64,000 bases of DNA from the NCBI RefSeq assembly GCF_020829595.1, contig NZ_JAIVFW010000018.1, positions 47,001 through 111,000 on the forward strand, read 5' to 3'. This document shows, in pieces, positions 59,516 to 64,000 of this stretch; the first letter of the stretch is position 1; each line of letters opens with the position of its first letter. The position numbers were made by a program, and so were the translations under genes. The DNA comes from Nostoc sp. CHAB 5844 (GTDB lineage Bacteria > Cyanobacteriota > Cyanobacteriia > Cyanobacteriales > Nostocaceae). Under the pieces are notes generated by a model, which saw only the letters and a program-made list of their open reading frames with translations, was not told the DNA's origin and made no database searches.

Positions 59516-61684
59516 TTATTTCAAATAAATCAGCAAATTTAATCCAGGAATTGTGCGCGAAAGAGTCCACAAAATTAGGGTAATATAAAGTACGCCCAAA
59601 CTCCATTGATACCATGCAAGTGTAGCGATGATTCCTGGTAAATGTTCGTCTCGCAGACGAATATCATTAAATCCTAATCTGACTAGATTGTTGAGACTAA
59701 AATCATAGTAATTTAGCCAATTCCAGCGGCGATCGCTTAACAATGGCATATATCTTTCCCGAAATGTTTGATTTCTCGGAATTACAGGTAAACGTCCAAT
59801 CAATAATCTTAATTGTCGGAAAGTTCCATCTTCAGTAAAGTAAGAAACATCCATTAAATCGTGATAGCGTCCTTGTTGATATAATCGCATAATTAAAGTT
59901 ATTGGCACAGGGATAATAATAATAAACAAACATCCCAATGTTAGCCAAGGCTGTTCAGCATTGCGAAAGATAGCTAACAAACTAAAAAATGCTAAACAAC
60001 TAAAACCTAGCAATATAGAGATAGTTTCGTAGTATGTTGGAATAATGGGTGTAGGATGAAGACGACGGTAACGATCTACTAGCCAAAATAGTAACCCGAA
60101 GTAAGCGATCGCCACACCACCCACACCAAAAACTAACCAAAAATTTGTGCCATAACCACTCAATAAAAGTAGGACACTCAACGCTAACCAACTCCAAGCT
60201 TGTAATATCCATCCACCGACAGCTAGAGGTTCTCTAAAACTCAGGCGATCGCTCAATTTATGATATGTTTCTAAATCGATATCAGCTAAGGTTAATAACT
60301 CACTACTATCACGAAACATTTGTATAGTACGACGATTCAATATTGTCTCTGCTTGCGCTGATGAAAAACCCAAACTAATTAAACGAGATAAAGAAGCACT
60401 GTTAATATTCGTTCTGAGTAATTTTTGATTTAACTCAATTAATCTCAATCGCTGTTTTGTATATTCTAATTGATTAGCATCGGCAATTTGTTGTTGCTGA
60501 CGAAAATTCTGTCCTAAATTTCGTAAAACATTTTGATTACCTTGTAAACTTGGGACGCAAAACATTTTCCCAATTTGACCAATGTTACCTAAGATTTTGG
60601 CTTGATTGGAATTGAAATTTAATCCAGGTACATTTAAAAAAGCAGTCTGAGCAAAACTCGCATCACTAAAATCCGCTAAACTAGAAATACTAGCACCACG
60701 AAGATTTACAGGTTGATTAAATACAGCTTCCCGGAAAATAACAGCTTGTTCAAAAGATGCGTCAGTCAAAAAAAGAAATTGATGAAAATTGGCTTTTGTA
60801 AATTGTGCCTGATTAACAAAGCGAACATCAGAAAAATCAGCATTATCGTGCCATTGCACCTGACTAAATTTAGCCATCTGCTTAAACAAAACTAAATTAA
60901 AGTTAACAGCTTTTTGAAAAATGCTGGTGTGAAAATCAGCATTTTCTTGAAATTGCACTTGTTTAAAATTAGCTTTATCAAAAAAAATACTGCCGTGAAA
61001 ATCACTTGATTGACGAAAATTAGCACCTGTAAAATTAACAATCCGGCTAAACCTGGCTTCATGCCAATTCGTAGTTTGCAAGAATGTTGCATTTTGAGCA
61101 TCTATAGACTGGAGAAAAAAAGTATTAGCAAACTCTACTTGTCCATTAAAGCGAGTATTTACCAAAGTTAAAGCACCACGAAAAACGTTTATCTCGCCAG
61201 AAGTAGTTGCGTCAGTTGTTAAAAGTGAGCGACAATCTTTAGCAGCGATCGCCAGTGACTGTAAACAAACTAAACGTAAACTTTCTAATTGCGCTTGTTC
61301 TGTAGAAGTGAAAATTGGTGCGATCGCTTGAGCATATAAAGGCGTTCGTAAACCCAAATCACTCCCGATGAAATCTCCCTGCACCAAAGAATAACTTAAA
61401 TCTAAACCCAAAGATTTAGCACCAGCTTTTTGCAACTCTTTGCGTAATAACTGATAAAAACTATCACGAAAACTAGCATTCTCAGGACGTAAATCAATCA
61501 CCATCTGGCGCAAATCAACAGTTAAATTACCTTCCCGCAGTATCGGTGTGCGTAATCTCTCTTGTAATATTTCCAAAGTCAGAGGTGTGCGTTCAAATTG
61601 CGTTTGTGCAGCTAAAACAGGTGCAGGTACTAAAAAACTCAAAAATAAAACGCAGAGTAACGCAAAAGTGAATCGCAAAGTCAC
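59516..61684 (-). CDS. Exported/membrane pentapeptide-repeat protein
   Basis: The protein is about 722 residues from GTG 61684, which gives a clean signal peptide (MTLRFTFALLCVLFLSF, ending VLA-A). An upstream TTG at 61756 would add 24 residues encoded by repeat sequence and is unlikely. A region at ~175-360 has regularly spaced A/xF pentapeptide units (FSRIVNFTGANFRQSSDF, ADFHTSIFQ, FTKANFHQFLFL), a right-handed beta-helix. An HhH-like segment (LISLGFSSAQAETILNRRT) follows, then four to five membrane helices. The pentapeptide domain would lie outside the cytoplasm. The function is unknown. It lies directly after the oxidoreductase gene, likely in the same transcript. Confidence 0.75.
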   Translation of the reverse strand: MTLRFTFALLCVLFLSFLVPAPVLAAQTQFERTPLTLEILQERLRTPILREGNLTVDLRQMVIDLRPENASFRDSFYQLLRKELQKAGAKSLGLDLSYSLVQGDFIGSDLGLRTPLYAQAIAPIFTSTEQAQLESLRLVCLQSLAIAAKDCRSLLTTDATTSGEINVFRGALTLVNTRFNGQVEFANTFFLQSIDAQNATFLQTTNWHEARFSRIVNFTGANFRQSSDFHGSIFFDKANFKQVQFQENADFHTSIFQKAVNFNLVLFKQMAKFSQVQWHDNADFSDVRFVNQAQFTKANFHQFLFLTDASFEQAVIFREAVFNQPVNLRGASISSLADFSDASFAQTAFLNVPGLNFNSNQAKILGNIGQIGKMFCVPSLQGNQNVLRNLGQNFRQQQQIADANQLEYTKQRLRLIELNQKLLRTNINSASLSRLISLGFSSAQAETILNRRTIQMFRDSSELLTLADIDLETYHKLSDRLSFREPLAVGGWILQAWSWLALSVLLLLSGYGTNFWLVFGVGGVAIAYFGLLFWLVDRYRRLHPTPIIPTYYETISILLGFSCLAFFSLLAIFRNAEQPWLTLGCLFIIIIPVPITLIMRLYQQGRYHDLMDVSYFTEDGTFRQLRLLIGRLPVIPRNQTFRERYMPLLSDRRWNWLNYYDFSLNNLVRLGFNDIRLRDEHLPGIIATLAWYQWSLGVLYITLILWTLSRTIPGLNLLIYLK

Positions 61685-61756
61685 ACAGAGTAAATTCTCT
61701 GCGAACCTCTGCGCTTTCCTTAGCGTACCTTTGCGTTGAAACAATAATCTATTCAA

Positions 61757-62764
61757 TCATTCATCACTAATCAGCAGGACAATTTTACCCGCGATCGCAC
61801 CAGTTTCAATTAATTCATGAGCTTTTGCCGCATCTTTTAACGGAAACTGATGATTAACCTGAATTTTCAACTTACCTTGTTCCATCCAACTAGCGCACTG
61901 TTCCAGAATTTCGGCATGATGTTGCAGACTTTCATCCAACCCCAACAACATCGGTGTCAGCATTAACTCCAAACCAATGCGGAGATTGCGATTCCTGGCA
62001 GTTTTCCACACAGTATTAGCATCAGGTTCCAGAATCGTCACAATATCGCCATAAACTCGCACAGCTGGAAAAGTTTTTTGAAAAGTCTCACCGCCAACTG
62101 TATCAAAAGCTAAGTCTACACCTTCTCCACCAGTCCAATCTAAAGTTGCTGGTGCAAAGTCTGTTTGTTTGTAAAAGATGGGATAATCTGCACCAAGCTG
62201 TTGCACAAAATTAGCCTTTTCCTGAGAACTAACCGTCGTGGCGACAGCAGCATTTTTGAGTTTCGCCAGTTGAATAGCGACATGTCCGACACCACCAGCA
62301 CCAGCATGAATTAGCACCCGTTCTCCAGGTTCCAATCTTCCCCGTTCATATAAAGCTTCCCACGCGGTAATTGATACCAAAGGTGCGGCGGCTGCTTCCG
62401 CAAAAGACACCGATGCAGGTTTACGCGCCACAAATCGCTCATCCACCACAGTATATTCTGCATAATTACCTTGGTGTCCGCCTAAGCCACCATAGCAAAA
62501 ATAGACTGCATCTCCCGGACGAAACCTTTGTACACCAGCACCCACGGCTTCCACAACACCTGCACCATCACATCCTAAAATTGCCGGCATTTGATTAGGG
62601 TAGAAAGTGCCGCGTTTACGAAGTTTAGTATCAATAGGATTAACCCCAGCAGCTACCAAGCGAACTAAAAGTTGAGTATTATCCAAAGGAACACTGGGAG
62701 TTGGTACTTCCTGTAATTGCAGTACTTCTGGACTACCGGCTGCTGTCATTAAGACTGCTTTCAC
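61757..62764 (-). CDS. Zinc-independent quinone oxidoreductase-like MDR alcohol dehydrogenase
   Basis: The 335-residue medium-chain dehydrogenase/reductase starts at GTG 62764 with AGGAGG 9 bases upstream. It has VEAVGAGVQRFRPGDAVYF, the nucleotide loop VLIHAGAGGVGHVAIQLAKL, VDLAFDTVGGETF and KDAAKAHELIETGAIAGKIVLL. Structural zinc cysteines are lacking, as in the quinone oxidoreductase (QOR) branch, which reduces quinones or enones with NADPH. The substrate is unknown. It is first of a two-gene run with the pentapeptide protein. Confidence 0.9.
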   Translation of the reverse strand: MKAVLMTAAGSPEVLQLQEVPTPSVPLDNTQLLVRLVAAGVNPIDTKLRKRGTFYPNQMPAILGCDGAGVVEAVGAGVQRFRPGDAVYFCYGGLGGHQGNYAEYTVVDERFVARKPASVSFAEAAAAPLVSITAWEALYERGRLEPGERVLIHAGAGGVGHVAIQLAKLKNAAVATTVSSQEKANFVQQLGADYPIFYKQTDFAPATLDWTGGEGVDLAFDTVGGETFQKTFPAVRVYGDIVTILEPDANTVWKTARNRNLRIGLELMLTPMLLGLDESLQHHAEILEQCASWMEQGKLKIQVNHQFPLKDAAKAHELIETGAIAGKIVLLISDE

Positions 62765-63132
62765 AACGCTTTCCTCCTGGCTGACGCTAGATGCATATTC
62801 TTTTGCAACTTTAACAGTATTGCAAATCTATTTACGCGTATTTGTACTTATATGTATTTGCGTTACATCTATCAATTTCAGATTGACAGACACAAGATTT
62901 TATGTCACACTCGTGATATTATTCTGAGTCACAAATATTTTATTTTAATGTTTTGGCGTGACAAATAATATAAGATTTGTTGTTCCCGAAAGAATTTTTC
63001 TAATTGTTAGTCACTTACTGGCGACATATCCAAGTACTAATTTTTGTGCGATCGCTCTTAGTAATAAGCAAGCATTTATTTGGGCGATCGCTCTCAATCA
63101 TCAGCCTTTGATCATGCGATCGCTTGCAAGCG
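62765..63132. other. Intergenic region dense in HIP1 octamers
   Basis: The 368-base gap carries three gcgatcgc sites within ~75 bases (near 63047, 63083 and 63116) and long AT-rich stretches toward the oxidoreductase promoter. No gene is supported. Confidence 0.5.
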
Positions 63133-63432
63133 TTAATTACTAGGCGGAGTGTTACCGTTACCACCTTGCTGGAGTAGATATTCCCAAATACGCCGAATCT
63201 CAGCTTGAAACACTGTGCGATCGCGCTGGGCTTCTAGTTGTTGGCGGCGGGAGATTTCGGCAAGCTGGTTGATTGCGCGTTCAAGTCGCGCCGATGTTTG
63301 AGAGACGCTGCGAAGTTCCCGTCTCATACCAGTTTGGATAGTCCGCAGCAAATCCAGTTCGTCACCCAAATCCTCTAATTGACTTTCGACACTCTCTAGC
63401 CTGTCTTCGATTGGTCTGTCAGCGTTAGTCAT
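63133..63432 (-). CDS. Small coiled-coil protein
   Basis: The 99-residue acidic/basic protein is almost wholly helical, with heptad pattern (DRLESVESQLEDLGDELDLL, LERAINQLAEISRRQQLEAQRD). It has a disordered Gly/Asn/Pro tail. AGGAGG lies 6 bases before the ATG, giving strong translation. Similar short coiled-coil proteins are frequent and poorly understood in filamentous cyanobacteria. There is no signal peptide. Oligomerisation or scaffolding is a guess from the coil only. Confidence 0.75.
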   Translation of the reverse strand: MTNADRPIEDRLESVESQLEDLGDELDLLRTIQTGMRRELRSVSQTSARLERAINQLAEISRRQQLEAQRDRTVFQAEIRRIWEYLLQQGGNGNTPPSN

Positions 63433-63475
63433 GATACCTCCTGAGATGCGATCGCTTGATTAAGAAGCATTACTA

Positions 63476-63589
63476 CTAGATTGTCAACCGTGCCATGCTC
63501 ATTCTCAGCCCTTTTTTTAAAGTTTCTAGTTTTTCTGCTTCGAGATCAATCATGACTTTTGATTTTTTGCTGGGGATAACAAGACGCAT
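63476..63589 (-). CDS. Possible 37-residue small protein
   Basis: A short basic ORF (MRLVIPSKKSKVMIDLEAE, ending SMARLTI) lies 44 bases upstream of the coiled-coil gene on the same strand. The ribosome site is weak. It may be a small leader protein or chance. Confidence 0.25.
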   Translation of the reverse strand: MRLVIPSKKSKVMIDLEAEKLETLKKGLRMSMARLTI

Positions 63590-63660
63590 TTTGCTTCACC
63601 CCATCATAACTGTTCAAACACCCTCTTGATCTGCATAAAACGTTAATAATCAACAACCTT

Positions 63661-63885
63661 ATGGCTACTTTTCCTTCCGACCCCTTATTTCAGCGTCAAT
63701 GGTATCTATACAACTACGATCAATCCACTGGTGTTCGTGGTCTTGATCTCAACGTGGTGAATGTTTGGGATGATTATACAGGGCGCGGTGTTGTTGTCGG
63801 TGTGATTGATGATGGATTTGATTATTTACACACCGATCTCAATGATAATTACGATTCAAATATCGACTACGACGAATGGCACTAA
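63661..63885 (+). pseudogene. Truncated subtilisin-family (S8) protease, N-terminus only
   Basis: These 74 codons (DPLFQRQWYLYNYDQSTGVRG, VVNVWDDYTGRGVVVGVIDDGFDYLHTDL) match the start of a cyanobacterial S8 calcium-dependent protease that contains the catalytic Asp (VIDDGFD). The His and Ser parts are missing and a stop follows DEWH. A transposase tail on the opposite strand begins 22 bases later, so insertion of a mobile element probably cut the gene. Confidence 0.75.
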
Positions 63886-63907
63886 GAAAAGCGGAAATAC
63901 TGATCAA

Positions 63908-64000
63908 TTAAGCAGTTTGCAATTGATGACGTAATTCTTGGCGCGGTTTAGCCATCAAGGGGTAAATTTTGGGGCGACGTTTACGAACTCGTGGTTCACT
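63908..64000 (-). mobile_element. C-terminal end of a probable IS4-type transposase (continues past the window)
   Basis: The frame is open to the right edge, with 30 residues and a stop at 63908-63910. SEPRVRKRRPKIYPLMAKPR and ELRHQLQTA resemble the basic tail of IS4-family transposases (RKRRPKxYPLMxKPR). Family assignment is by pattern only. Confidence 0.55.

Overview
The window is a chromosomal stretch from a filamentous, heterocyst-forming cyanobacterium (order Nostocales). Three things support this: very frequent HIP1 octamers (gcgatcgc), short tandemly repeated heptamer-type repeats of the Nostoc kind, and a complete heterocyst-envelope glycolipid (HGL) island. Genus and species cannot be fixed from the sequence. 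There are no rRNA genes, and I see no tRNA genes, CRISPR arrays or replication origin.

Layout. 1-4264 (-): a multi-PAS sensor cut by the left edge, and a REC-wHTH-HPt-REC-REC regulator. 4351-20175 (-): the hgl polyketide/fatty-acid synthase operon. In transcription order this is a KS-AT-ACP-ACP protein (hglE type), a KR-DH protein, a KS, a chain-length-factor/AT protein, a PfaD-type enoyl reductase, and the ACP-thioester reductase HglB/HetM. 20483-23046 (-): a small conserved protein and a ParB/degenerate-methylase fusion. 23623-31934 (+), divergent from hgl: hgdB and hgdC (DevB/DevC-like exporter), hgdA (epimerase-like SDR), a DUF2141 protein, two tandem family-2-like glycosyltransferases and hglT. 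Together the two arms would build a long-chain polyol or keto alcohol, release it reductively, glycosylate it and export it to the heterocyst envelope. A GTA-N8-TAC (NtcA-like) box lies upstream of each divergent arm.

32.2-37.0 kb holds a DUF6888/DUF6887 pair, an NmrA-like protein, an orphan HlyD adaptor, an aldo/keto reductase and a MITE-like element with target-site duplication. 37.3-41.9 kb is a second DevBCA-type exporter behind a TetR gene, followed by an ExbB/TolQ protein. 41.9-50 kb holds a UPF0175/DUF3368 toxin-antitoxin-like pair, rsmH, an M48 metalloprotease, ndhH, a helical carotenoid protein and a membrane protein of unknown role. 51.0-53.4 kb is an unusual three-gene operon: a catalytically dead HtrA-like protein, an intact HtrA-like protease without an export signal, and a NarL-type regulator with a degenerate receiver. 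53.5-64 kb holds an exported amidohydrolase, a GNAT gene and a GNAT fragment, a cation P-type ATPase pseudogene whose internal deletion meets at a HIP1 site, an AAA-like protein with altered Walker motifs, a pentapeptide-repeat membrane protein, a quinone oxidoreductase, a coiled-coil protein, a truncated subtilase and the tail of a probable IS4-type transposase.

The items I consider most worth following are the pseudo-protease/protease/pseudo-receiver operon, the ParB-dead methylase fusion inside the glycolipid island, an interspersed repeat inserted in frame in the hglE-type synthase, the split KR domain, the HIP1-junction deletion, and the 146-bp element with 13-bp terminal repeats and a 10-bp target duplication.
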